A DNA stretch of 64,000 bases from assembly GCA_913043285.1 (NCBI GenBank), contig CAJWML010000004.1:124001-188000 (forward strand). Reading direction: 5' to 3'. This document shows positions 35,797 to 43,461 of the stretch, piece by piece. The stretch comes from CAKZNE01 sp002695025. GTDB taxonomy: Bacteria; Bacteroidota; Bacteroidia; Flavobacteriales; Schleiferiaceae. The position numbers and the translations under genes are program-made. The notes under the pieces are model-generated. The model did no database searches. It was given only the letters and a program-made list of their open reading frames with translations, and was not told the origin of the DNA. Position 1 is the stretch's first letter. Every line of letters starts with the position of its first letter.

Positions 35797-36399
35797 ATGA
35801 TTAAAATATCCCTGACAGACTTAATTGATTTTGTAAGTAAAGTAGGTTCTACCAAATTGACTTTGGTGAATAAAGTCAAAAATCGTGACGATTACCATCC
35901 CGCTCGTGATTTCTACAAAGTGTTGAGAGATGGAATTATCGACAATCATATAAACGGGGGTGATAAGAAGAGCCTTGAAGAGATGCTTATTACCGTTCAC
36001 CCTAAGAAGAAAGATAACTTTCAGGAAGCTATACAAGGCTATAAAAAATTCTGGGGCAGGAAGGACCTTCAGTGGATAGAGCCTGTATTTAAACACTGGC
36101 AGATAGATGATCTGGATGTGAAAATAAACCCGGAGTTAGGTTTAATGATTAATGGTAAGCCTCACGTTATTAAACTATATCTAAAATCTGATAAGCTCTC
36201 CAAGAATAAGAGTGATCAGATACTGGCATTGCTTGAATCTGAATTGAGAAGAAAAGCCGGAAAGCAAACAGTTTTTTGTGTACTGGATGTTCGCCAGGGT
36301 AAGCTTTACTGTAATGAAGATAAGAGGAAGGACCTAATCCCACTTTTGGTTGGTGAAGCCAGGAGCTTTGCGAGTATATGGAATAGTCTGGAAAAATAG
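35797..36399 (+). CDS. Conserved hypothetical protein
   Basis: 200 residues from ATG 35797. A GTG at 35758 in the same frame would overlap the previous gene and gives a non-conserved leader. Helical N-terminal half (YHPARDFYKVLRDGIIDNHI), then a beta-rich core with INPELGLMINGKPHVIKLYL and LKSDKLSKNKSDQILALLE, and a final strand pair (TVFCVLDVRQGKLYC). The INPELGL...IKLYLK pattern recurs in a conserved family of unknown function that may be nuclease-like, but no complete catalytic motif is evident. Ten bases before the second YidD-like gene. Confidence 0.65.
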   Translation: MIKISLTDLIDFVSKVGSTKLTLVNKVKNRDDYHPARDFYKVLRDGIIDNHINGGDKKSLEEMLITVHPKKKDNFQEAIQGYKKFWGRKDLQWIEPVFKHWQIDDLDVKINPELGLMINGKPHVIKLYLKSDKLSKNKSDQILALLESELRRKAGKQTVFCVLDVRQGKLYCNEDKRKDLIPLLVGEARSFASIWNSLEK

Positions 36400-36408
36400 T
36401 GAGGGACA

Positions 36409-36768
36409 ATGAGAATGGAAATTACAGATCAGACAGAAGAGCTATTTGAAATAGTGGCGGATAGTCATGATGCCGTAGTTATTGAAAGATGTTTTTCAAA
36501 ATACACTAAACGGGATATGGAAATCCAGCAGTTAGCAATTCCTCAAAAACCAATCTGGCTTCGGGTTACAGTGAAAAGCATACGATTTTACCGCAAGCAT
36601 TTATCCCAAAGATTAGGGAACAGATGTGTGTTCGATCCCAGTTGTTCGCATTATGCGGAGCAGGCTTTCAGAGAAAAAGGGTTTTTTAAAGGGGTGAAGC
36701 TAACGCTAATAAGGCTCCGAAGATGTAACCCCTCCAACGGAGGGACAGATTTATTGAAACATAATTAA
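36409..36768 (+). CDS. YidD-like protein with N-terminal extension (copy B)
   Basis: 119 residues (or from ATG 36415). Same architecture as copy A: extension with EIVADSHDAVVIERCF, then the YidD core FYRKHLSQRLGNRCVFD, DPSCSHYAEQAFREKGF and RLRRCNPSNGG. Nucleotide identity to 26280-26642 is high (long identical stretches around 36620-36680). Followed 11 bases later by the DUF4177-like gene, exactly as in copy A. Function unknown in this context. Confidence 0.85.
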   Translation: MRMEITDQTEELFEIVADSHDAVVIERCFSKYTKRDMEIQQLAIPQKPIWLRVTVKSIRFYRKHLSQRLGNRCVFDPSCSHYAEQAFREKGFFKGVKLTLIRLRRCNPSNGGTDLLKHN

Positions 36769-36779
36769 ATCAATATATC

Positions 36780-36971
36780 ATGCAATACAAAATTCAACAA
36801 ATTGGTGCTCAGTTTTCAAACCAAGGTATCAGTAACCTGGAGAAGAATCTGAACAGTCGGGCAGACCAGGGCTACAAGTTTCATTCTGTCATACAGATAC
36901 AGAAAACGGGTTGTTTAGGGATAGGGGCGCCAACAGTCACATATATCGCAGTTTTTGCGAAGGATGAATAA
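36780..36971 (+). CDS. Small DUF4177-like protein (copy B)
   Basis: 63 residues, about 46 of them identical to copy A (26654-26845). Conserved ends MQYKIQQIGA and IQKTGCLGIG. The partner order and spacing with the YidD-like gene are identical to copy A. Cytoplasmic; function unknown. Confidence 0.7.
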   Translation: MQYKIQQIGAQFSNQGISNLEKNLNSRADQGYKFHSVIQIQKTGCLGIGAPTVTYIAVFAKDE

Positions 36972-37035
36972 ATCCGGGTCTATTTCCTTTGGTCAGGACA
37001 TAATAGGTTTTATAAGGCCAGAAGATTAATTAGAA

Positions 37036-38871
37036 ATGAAGAGTTTCTCGATAAAAGCACGAAGCTGCGTATTAAGAAATAAGAAAGCTTCACAAGATGT
37101 GGATAGCCTTCTTTCAGGCAATATCAAATTCATCATACCAGTCTTTCAACGGTCTTATTCCTGGGACGGGCGACAGGTGGAAAAATTGCTGAACGACATT
37201 CTCTACACCTTCGAAAGTGAAGATGGCCAATTGGGTGCCGAACCCATCTTTATTGGCACCATGCAGTTAGGTAAACCCAAAGAAAACGGGGAGCAGGAAG
37301 TTATTGACGGTCAGCAACGCCTCACCACTATACTTTTAATGATCAAGGTGTTAAGCTTATTGTTTCCGAACTGTGCCCGTCTTAAAGAGGTGGGGTTTGA
37401 CTGGATAGAAAGCAGAGTGAGTAAAGGAGAACAGCAAAAACGGCTGGAAGAAGTATTAACTATTAGTAATGTAAAGAGCTTACTGCAAAAAGATGAGCAG
37501 CGGGAAAATGTAAACCGTTATCTCAAGAACACACAGCTCATCTGCCAAATCCTCGGCACCTATTTTGAAGAAGAGGGCGAAGGAAAACCCAGTGCTCTGA
37601 TAGAATATTTATTGCAACAGGTCTATTTTGTGGTGATCGAAACCCATGCAGGTCTCTCCAAAACCCTGCAGATATTTGACGCTATAAACACCACCGGACT
37701 TGATCTCAACGGAGGAGATGTATTTAAGATAAGGATGTATGAATACCTCACCAGCAAAAAAGGAGAGCAGAAGGAGGTGTTTGACGAGATATCCGGATTA
37801 TACCAGAAAATTGAGGCTTATAACGTAAAAATCGGATCTTCATTTATGTCAATGCCCCATATTTTGGGGATCTACCAATTTTACCTGATTGGGGTTTATG
37901 ATTTGCCAAAGGAGCTATACCGCTACTCGTATAGCCGTTTCTTCGAAGAGTTTTTTGATACCGCCTTTGGGTTACAGAAGGAAGGACATTTTAAAGATAA
38001 AACGGATAGGATAGAGCTTCGGTTAGAGGACATTGAATCTTTGATCGAATCACGTTACGACTGGGAGGCCAATTGGTGGAGCAAGGCTTATTATACGGAG
38101 GAGGATGTATGCATGAGTCATATGATGTGTGGGTCACGTTACTCGACTTTCTGGCGGATTATTGTTCTGTACAATCTTCAATTAAGGAAAACTGATATTA
38201 CCGAACCCGAACGTTGGGCGCGAGTACTGCTATTCAATTCTAATCTGAGCCGACTGTATTTTGCCTATAGCATCGTATATGCCCGGGCAGTAAACCACGT
38301 TCGCAGCAAAACCTATAAACTCTCTCTATTGATCTCGGAGGGAGATCTGGATGAAACAGATCGGGAACTATCCATTATGTTGAATAATGTGGATTTATAC
38401 AATAGGGTTGAGAAAAGGCTGGCAGGGGAGATCACCGATAACGCCAAAGCCAAAAATATGATCTGCAGGCTTTCCGCCATGCTGGAAGAAGATTATAAGG
38501 CTGAAGCAGTGCAGGACGAGCATTACAGATCAAAGTTGGAGCGCATTTTATATAACCCTAACCAGCCAATCGATATCGAACATATTCAGTCTTACCATCA
38601 TGAAGATGAAGCTATACGGGAATCTATTTGGGAAGAGTGGAAGGGGGATATCAATTCCATCGGAAACCTAACCGTACTGGAAAGAGATAAGAACCGCCAT
38701 ATTAAAAACAAATCTTTCAGTAAAGTAAAGCGCCTGCAGTACGCGGAGAGCTGCTATGCCGGTGTAAGGAGTATCGGGGATCAGGAAGAGTGGACTTTGG
38801 AAGATGCCCGAAAAAGAAAAGATGAGCGATCCAAAGCTATTCTTGATTACCTGTTTGGAAGTGCTTCATAA
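37036..38871 (+). CDS. DUF262/DUF1524 protein (GmrSD-type restriction-like)
   Basis: 611 residues fusing the two GmrSD modules. N-terminal DUF262 (ParB-like NTPase/DNA-binding fold): IIPVFQRSYSWDGRQVEKLL (residues 33-52), FIGTMQLG and EVIDGQQRLTTILLM. C-terminal DUF1524 HNH-like nuclease: IDIEHIQSYHHED (from residue 512, H516), then NSIGNLTVLERDKNRHIKNK. GmrSD enzymes cleave modified (glucosylated hydroxymethylcytosine) phage DNA; related DUF262/DUF1524 proteins act in phosphorothioate-linked defence. No dnd/ssp genes are visible nearby, so it would be a solitary type IV-like enzyme. Substrate specificity is inference. Followed 5 bases later by a small membrane protein gene. Confidence 0.9.
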   Translation: MKSFSIKARSCVLRNKKASQDVDSLLSGNIKFIIPVFQRSYSWDGRQVEKLLNDILYTFESEDGQLGAEPIFIGTMQLGKPKENGEQEVIDGQQRLTTILLMIKVLSLLFPNCARLKEVGFDWIESRVSKGEQQKRLEEVLTISNVKSLLQKDEQRENVNRYLKNTQLICQILGTYFEEEGEGKPSALIEYLLQQVYFVVIETHAGLSKTLQIFDAINTTGLDLNGGDVFKIRMYEYLTSKKGEQKEVFDEISGLYQKIEAYNVKIGSSFMSMPHILGIYQFYLIGVYDLPKELYRYSYSRFFEEFFDTAFGLQKEGHFKDKTDRIELRLEDIESLIESRYDWEANWWSKAYYTEEDVCMSHMMCGSRYSTFWRIIVLYNLQLRKTDITEPERWARVLLFNSNLSRLYFAYSIVYARAVNHVRSKTYKLSLLISEGDLDETDRELSIMLNNVDLYNRVEKRLAGEITDNAKAKNMICRLSAMLEEDYKAEAVQDEHYRSKLERILYNPNQPIDIEHIQSYHHEDEAIRESIWEEWKGDINSIGNLTVLERDKNRHIKNKSFSKVKRLQYAESCYAGVRSIGDQEEWTLEDARKRKDERSKAILDYLFGSAS

Positions 38872-38876
38872 ATAAG

Positions 38877-39224
38877 ATGAGTAGTTCTAAAAGTAGATCC
38901 ATGAAACCTGGCAAAGGGTATATCCTATTTATCAGCATCTTTTTACTTGGAGGATGGCTTTTTTACTGTCACTATTCTCCCGCCCGCGAACATCTTAGCG
39001 ATCAGGTCTATATCACAAAAACCGGAAAAAAATATCATCAGGTGGATTGCTATTACCTGCGCCACAGTAAAATTGAAATGAGCCGCGTAAAAGCGGAGGA
39101 ATTGGGTCTAACACCTTGTAAGGTATGCTTTTATAAGCCTGCTGCTTATCAGGAAGGCGATACGGTGATTTTTGAGGAGGCTCTGGTATTTCAGATTCAG
39201 CTAGAGAATACGTCTGTTTATTAA
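38877..39224 (+). CDS. Membrane-anchored small Cys/His protein
   Basis: 115 residues. One TM segment (YILFISIFLLGGWLFYCHY) followed by an exported domain with KKYHQVDCYYLRH and LGLTPCKVCFYKP. The YHxxxC...CxxC pattern is the same as in the 51570-51968 product and suggests a small zinc-binding fold. Follows the GmrSD-like gene by 5 bases, so probably co-transcribed. Confidence 0.7.
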   Translation: MSSSKSRSMKPGKGYILFISIFLLGGWLFYCHYSPAREHLSDQVYITKTGKKYHQVDCYYLRHSKIEMSRVKAEELGLTPCKVCFYKPAAYQEGDTVIFEEALVFQIQLENTSVY

Positions 39225-39283
39225 AATAAAAAATCTGAGAAGGAAAATTAATTTTTAATTGATCAAAAATTAAACTAATAAAT

Positions 39284-39556
39284 ATGGGATACGAAGCATT
39301 AATCACATTAGATCTTCCGAACTCTACAGATGAGCAACGGGACAAGTTTTATGAGGTACTGGCGAAAGAAAAGTGGGTAAAGTTAAAAACCCTCACAACC
39401 ACATGGACTGTCTTATTTAATGATGGAGTTACACGAGCTAGATGTGTAGAGATATTGATGCAGGATTTAAAGAAAGCTAAGGAGCAAAGTAGAATATATA
39501 CTGTAGCATACGCCATTCAATTGGATCAGCAATCGGTTGAGGTAGACAAGCTTTAG
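39284..39556 (+). CDS. Small conserved protein, possible ferredoxin-like (Cas2-like) fold
   Basis: 90 residues: YEALITLDLPNSTDEQRDKF, EKWVKLKTLTTTWTVLF, then a helix and a last strand YTVAYAIQL. The beta-alpha-beta-beta-alpha-beta pattern resembles small Cas2/VapD-type ferredoxin folds, but no CRISPR genes or arrays are present. I recall close relatives as conserved hypotheticals in many bacteria. Function unknown. Confidence 0.65.
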   Translation: MGYEALITLDLPNSTDEQRDKFYEVLAKEKWVKLKTLTTTWTVLFNDGVTRARCVEILMQDLKKAKEQSRIYTVAYAIQLDQQSVEVDKL

Positions 39557-39596
39557 GGTGTTTTGTTGACTGTAAAGAAAACTAAGCCTTCGATAT

Positions 39597-39642
39597 AAAC
39601 CTTCCAGGTTTTTCTTCATAGCGGGAATAAACCTGGAAGGTT
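39597..39642. repeat. Palindromic 'CCTTCCAGGT' repeat
   Basis: AAACCTTCCAGGTT (39597-39610) and AACCTGGAAGGTTT (39629-39642) form a perfect 14-bp inverted repeat followed by TAATT. It lies between two convergent small genes and could end both. Confidence 0.75.
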
Positions 39643-39652
39643 TTAATTATGA

Positions 39653-39802
39653 TTAACTCTTACAACCATTTTTCCCACAGGTTATGCTGGAACTAGTATT
39701 AACCCAATGTTCCGGATGTTTCTTGGTGTCTGTGCCGCAACCGGTAGTTCCTCCTTTGCTTCCTCTGTGTACTTCATTAGTAGGGGTGTGTTTAACTGCC
39801 AT
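39653..39802 (-). CDS. 49-residue conserved small protein
   Basis: Too short for standard ORF cut-offs. ATG at 39802, TAA at 39653. The protein begins MAVKHTPTNEVHRGSKGG, continues TTGCGTDTKKHPEHWV and ends TCGKNGCKS, with three Cys and many polar residues. The pattern resembles small Cys-containing proteins I recall from other bacterial accessory regions. Function unknown; possibly metal-binding. Confidence 0.6.
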   Translation of the reverse strand: MAVKHTPTNEVHRGSKGGTTGCGTDTKKHPEHWVNTSSSITCGKNGCKS

Positions 39803-39887
39803 AAAATAGATATTTAAAAGTTTATATAAATAAACAAAAAATATCTAACATTTGATAGTCTTAATTTTTAAAAATAACATGTTTATT

Positions 39888-40910
39888 ATGAGAAACATTT
39901 ACCTGCTATTATGCCTGGTTATATCCGGCACCCTCTTATCCCAGAAATACGATCTGCAACAGATCCACGCTACCCAAAAGTTTTACCTCAATAATGCCAC
40001 CCGGGAAGCTTTAGGGACCGGAAACAGCAAAACCACTTTATCCATACCCTTGCCGGATAATACGGTAGAATGGTATTATTCCTTTTCGGCCACTCGTGAA
40101 GATGGCAGCCAGAGCCTGAATCTCTTTGGTCAATTGATCAACATCCTGGAACCTTCCGGTATTTCCGGAGCTATGTTTGGTGCCATTACCGTACCGGATG
40201 GTAATGCGGCCTGCAATATTTATATGACCGACTTTGAAAACGCGCGACTATTTGAAGAAGGCTCTCGGTTTACTTATTACCCAGCTCATTCGAGGGAGAG
40301 TTATACGGAAGGTGTTGTGAAAGTCAATGAATTTAATGGTCAGGGTTTATATCTCTGCATTGAAAACCCGGCCAATTGGGAGGGAGCTACTGTTTTTGTT
40401 GAGGTTACAGCCCTGGTGGATACCGCAAAGCCTGAAAAAGCTCCCACTACCGAAGAAATAATAACCGATGGAATCGTCAACCTGCTCGGGGCGATCCAAG
40501 AGAATAATAAAGCTAAAAAAGAAGCTCGTAAACAGGAAGAACAGTTTCGCAATTATTGGAATACGGGCCGGGTATTTTACGAGAGTGGTGACTTTGAAAC
40601 CGCTATGTCCTATACCCAAAAAGCCCTGGAGCTGGGTGAACACCCCACTCTGTATTTTAACCTCGGTTTGGACCAATGGTGCAGCGACAGCAGCAACACC
40701 TGCACAGCGACTTACCTTAAAGGGTTAAATATGATTTATCAATTGGAAAGCCAGGAAGAAGCTATTGAAGCATTGGAAGCGAGTATTCAAGACTTGGAAG
40801 AGGCGGTGAGTAAATACCATTTTGTGAGCTATACCCCACCTGCAGTCAGGCTTTTGGCTTTAAAGCTTGAAGAGGTAAAAGCGGTGGAGAAGTGGAAGAG
40901 GAGGTTTTGA
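39888..40910 (+). CDS. Secreted TPR-domain protein
   Basis: 340 residues from ATG 39888, where a standard signal peptide starts (MRNIYLLLCLVISGTLLS); an in-frame start at 39852 adds only a non-conserved leader. Exported beta-rich domain (VEWYYSFSATREDGSQSL, GQGLYLCIENPANWEGATVF) over residues 30-180, a charged coil (NKAKKEARKQEEQ), then one or two TPR units (GRVFYESGDFETAMSYTQKA, PTLYFNLGLDQWCS). Function unknown. Ends at the repeat-rich boundary of the accessory region. Confidence 0.7.
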   Translation: MRNIYLLLCLVISGTLLSQKYDLQQIHATQKFYLNNATREALGTGNSKTTLSIPLPDNTVEWYYSFSATREDGSQSLNLFGQLINILEPSGISGAMFGAITVPDGNAACNIYMTDFENARLFEEGSRFTYYPAHSRESYTEGVVKVNEFNGQGLYLCIENPANWEGATVFVEVTALVDTAKPEKAPTTEEIITDGIVNLLGAIQENNKAKKEARKQEEQFRNYWNTGRVFYESGDFETAMSYTQKALELGEHPTLYFNLGLDQWCSDSSNTCTATYLKGLNMIYQLESQEEAIEALEASIQDLEEAVSKYHFVSYTPPAVRLLALKLEEVKAVEKWKRRF

Positions 40911-40983
40911 CGCGAGATAAAACCTTCTTAGTTAATATGTTATATAGTTTAACGTGAGTTTGATTTAAGATTCACGGAGGAGC

Positions 40984-41100
40984 GTTTTGTCACATTTAGT
41001 GTCCCGAACTGGCTTCGGGGTGTATTGAAATGGACAAAACAATACACGGTTTCGATACAATCCATCCCGGCTGAGCCGTGACGGATCACTCAACCTGACA
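40984..41100. repeat. Palindromic intergenic repeats (copy 2, head-to-head pair)
   Basis: GTTTTGT (40984) to ACAAAAC (41040) aligns with the reverse complement of the 24988-25071 element, including CACATTnAGTG and CGGGGnGTATnGAAATGnACAAAAC. A second, opposite-orientation partial copy follows to about 41100 (TTTCGATAC ... ACGGATCACTCAA...TGACA). The interval 40911-41142 has no ORF. Confidence 0.65.
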
Positions 41101-41142
41101 TTCGTTTATCATCATAGACTTACGTTAGTTTAGCTCTCGATA

Positions 41143-41982
41143 CTACTTTTTCCCCCCGAAGACACGATTGATCAACGATTGCCCCTCCCGTTCCTCCAGT
41201 TGCTGCCGTATGGCCTCAAACTCGCTGTTGATGGCGGCCAGCTTTTCGTTTTGTTGCGTGAAATGGGTACTGAAGTTGTTTTTCACATCAGCTATATTCT
41301 GGTTAAAGGTTTGGATATCACCACCTTCAAATAAAGCGGCTATCCGGGACTGGGTTTCTTTAGAGAGCTTTTGTAGACTGGCCATATTCTGCTCCAGCGT
41401 GCTTTGGATGGTCTGTTCCCCACTGCTGATTTGCTCTTTCACCTTGTCTTCTACGGTTTGTTTAAGAGAGGACAGTAAGTCCTTAAAACCACTTTGGTGA
41501 TCATGTACCAGCTTTTCCTGCTCGGCTACCAGCTCCGTGGTTTTGTCGGTCAGGGAGTTGAGCTTCGCGGAATGATGATCCAGTTTGGTCTTAATACCCT
41601 TATAATCTTCCAGGCTTACTTCCAGCTTTTGCAGTTGAACCGTGAAATGCTCATTGGTTTGATTGACCTGTTGCACGTAAGCCTGGTATTGCATGCTAAG
41701 GGATTGGAGATGTTTTTTATGGGTTTCGTTCTGGGCCTGCAAGTGTGTATTGGTGTGTTGCTGGTATTCGGCAAAAGCTTTTCCATAATAATTAGTCAGT
41801 TCGGTAAGCTTTTGAGCCAGTTCCTTCAGGTAGTGGTCCGTAGAATTTTTAAGGTGCTCCAGATTCTGGGAGAGGAACAGCTTCTGGTTGCCTTCATATC
41901 GCCTGATATGGCGTACCATTACAATGATGGTAACGATATGCGTAAGAACTAGGAATATAATGAGATTGAAAAGATCGTTCAT
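41143..41982 (-). CDS. Membrane-anchored coiled-coil protein (last gene of tubulin/actin-like operon)
   Basis: 279 residues. N-terminal TM (LFNLIIFLVLTHIVTIIVMV), then continuous heptad-rich coiled coil to about residue 260 (LKELAQKLTELTNYYGKAF, LEVSLEDYKGIKTKLDHHSA). It resembles RmuC or methyl-accepting-type coils in look but lacks the RmuC nuclease domain. Starts 4 bases after the preceding gene. A structural or scaffold role in the operon is inferred. Confidence 0.75.
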   Translation of the reverse strand: MNDLFNLIIFLVLTHIVTIIVMVRHIRRYEGNQKLFLSQNLEHLKNSTDHYLKELAQKLTELTNYYGKAFAEYQQHTNTHLQAQNETHKKHLQSLSMQYQAYVQQVNQTNEHFTVQLQKLEVSLEDYKGIKTKLDHHSAKLNSLTDKTTELVAEQEKLVHDHQSGFKDLLSSLKQTVEDKVKEQISSGEQTIQSTLEQNMASLQKLSKETQSRIAALFEGGDIQTFNQNIADVKNNFSTHFTQQNEKLAAINSEFEAIRQQLEEREGQSLINRVFGGKK

Positions 41983-41986
41983 AAAC

Positions 41987-43450
41987 TTACTCTATGCGGA
42001 TGCGCAGTTTTTCAGTTACCATCCATTTTCCTCCCTCTAGTTTTAAGCGGCCGGGCTGGTTCTTATCCTGCACAATGTGCTTACCTTCCAGATGTCCACC
42101 CTCTATTTCGCATACCGGTTCCAGCTCATAGGCGTAATTAGTAAGTGCAGAACTCACCGCGCTTTCTTCCTGGGTTAGAAACAAGAACGTAGCTTCGGTA
42201 GGTGTCTGGGAGTTTACGTCTATTCGGTAAGTATGTTTATTCGGATCGAGTTCCGGTTTCTTCTTTTCATCGGGGAAATAGCCTTCCGGAGAGGGGGGAG
42301 GGGAGTAATAGGTGTCCATTATTAATTCCTTATCGGATTGCCTTAACTTTTCCTGAAGAGTTACTAAATAAGCATCAAGCTTTTGGTCAAAATCTTCTTT
42401 ACGGATCTTATCCAGATCATAATTCATCTTAAGCTTATCTATCTCATCTTTAACCAGGTAATAAAGCTTGTTCTTTCTATGGAGATTAGTGAAGAGGTTG
42501 GACCATTCTTTCAGATCAATCAGCCTTTGTGGTTCCAGCTTAGCGTTGATCTCATGCAAAGTATAGGTTTGCGGTTCTGATGGTTGCTGAGAACGTATTC
42601 TGTGTGAAGCTTTCTCGGGTTCTGTTGACCTGTTATTTTGCCGGATACTTGTACTCAGTCCCTCCACCTGCAGTGATATGGAGTTGAGATCCTTTGATTT
42701 AGAATTCAGACGGTTGGAAATGTCTGTGATCAATTTTTTTTGGCCTCGAATTTGGGAAAATAGATAAACCAGGGCTATGAGAATAAGGGCTATCAGTCCA
42801 ACCACAAACCAGCTTAACCAATTATTCATGAAATCAGGATCAGGACTGTTATCAATATCCTGTTTAACTGATTCCTCGGATGAGAGTACTCGTAATGCAT
42901 TGAATTCAGATATGGTTGAGTTCCTAAGGATCGATAACCTTTGGCCCCATTCGGTAGAATAGTAGCGCTTATTAGTTAAAATTTGATGAGCTGTGGTTGA
43001 GAGGGAGTCAAGATGAATGATAAAATTCTCTGAATCGACTTTTTGTGCTAATTGGCCTTGTCTACGCTTAAGGTTTTGAAAAATGTCCTGGTTTTTATCA
43101 GGAATGCTATCAAACAGAATTTCCAGTTTTTTGGCATTCATGCAACCTTCTTCATAACAAAGGCAGTTGGCGTGGATAATATCAAGCTCGTATTTTTCAG
43201 CGGTGTCCTTCTCGAGCTTACCTGAGCGCCTTACTTCAATTAAGTATTGCGAAACGATGCAATTCAATTTATTACCATAGGAGTTAAATAACCGCTTAAC
43301 GTAATCAGAGGATGCGGCAGGCTTTTCGTGCTTTTCAGCAACAGAGACTGGTTTTTTAACTTCAGAACTTTGACTTTCCGGATTATCGCAGCTGCTGAAA
43401 CAAAAGGACAAAAAGAAAAGTATGGAAAGGGTATATTTTGCTCTATTCAT
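41987..43450 (-). CDS. Lipoprotein/TM coiled-coil protein of the tubulin/actin-like operon
   Basis: 487 residues from ATG 43450; a TTG at 43465 would overlap the preceding stop. Signal with lipobox FSSC, then a periplasmic helical segment (residues 40-200) and a TM helix (WFVVGLIALILIALVYLF). A cytoplasmic coiled coil (ISNRLNSKSKDLNSISLQVE) and a C-terminal beta-rich domain follow (TEATFLFLTQEESAVSSALT, ENYAYELEPVCEIEGG-like strands). Two possible membrane anchors are unusual: either the lipobox or the topology call may be wrong. Family not recognised. Confidence 0.75.
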   Translation of the reverse strand: MNRAKYTLSILFFLSFCFSSCDNPESQSSEVKKPVSVAEKHEKPAASSDYVKRLFNSYGNKLNCIVSQYLIEVRRSGKLEKDTAEKYELDIIHANCLCYEEGCMNAKKLEILFDSIPDKNQDIFQNLKRRQGQLAQKVDSENFIIHLDSLSTTAHQILTNKRYYSTEWGQRLSILRNSTISEFNALRVLSSEESVKQDIDNSPDPDFMNNWLSWFVVGLIALILIALVYLFSQIRGQKKLITDISNRLNSKSKDLNSISLQVEGLSTSIRQNNRSTEPEKASHRIRSQQPSEPQTYTLHEINAKLEPQRLIDLKEWSNLFTNLHRKNKLYYLVKDEIDKLKMNYDLDKIRKEDFDQKLDAYLVTLQEKLRQSDKELIMDTYYSPPPSPEGYFPDEKKKPELDPNKHTYRIDVNSQTPTEATFLFLTQEESAVSSALTNYAYELEPVCEIEGGHLEGKHIVQDKNQPGRLKLEGGKWMVTEKLRIRIE

Positions 43451-43461
43451 GACTAAGGCTT

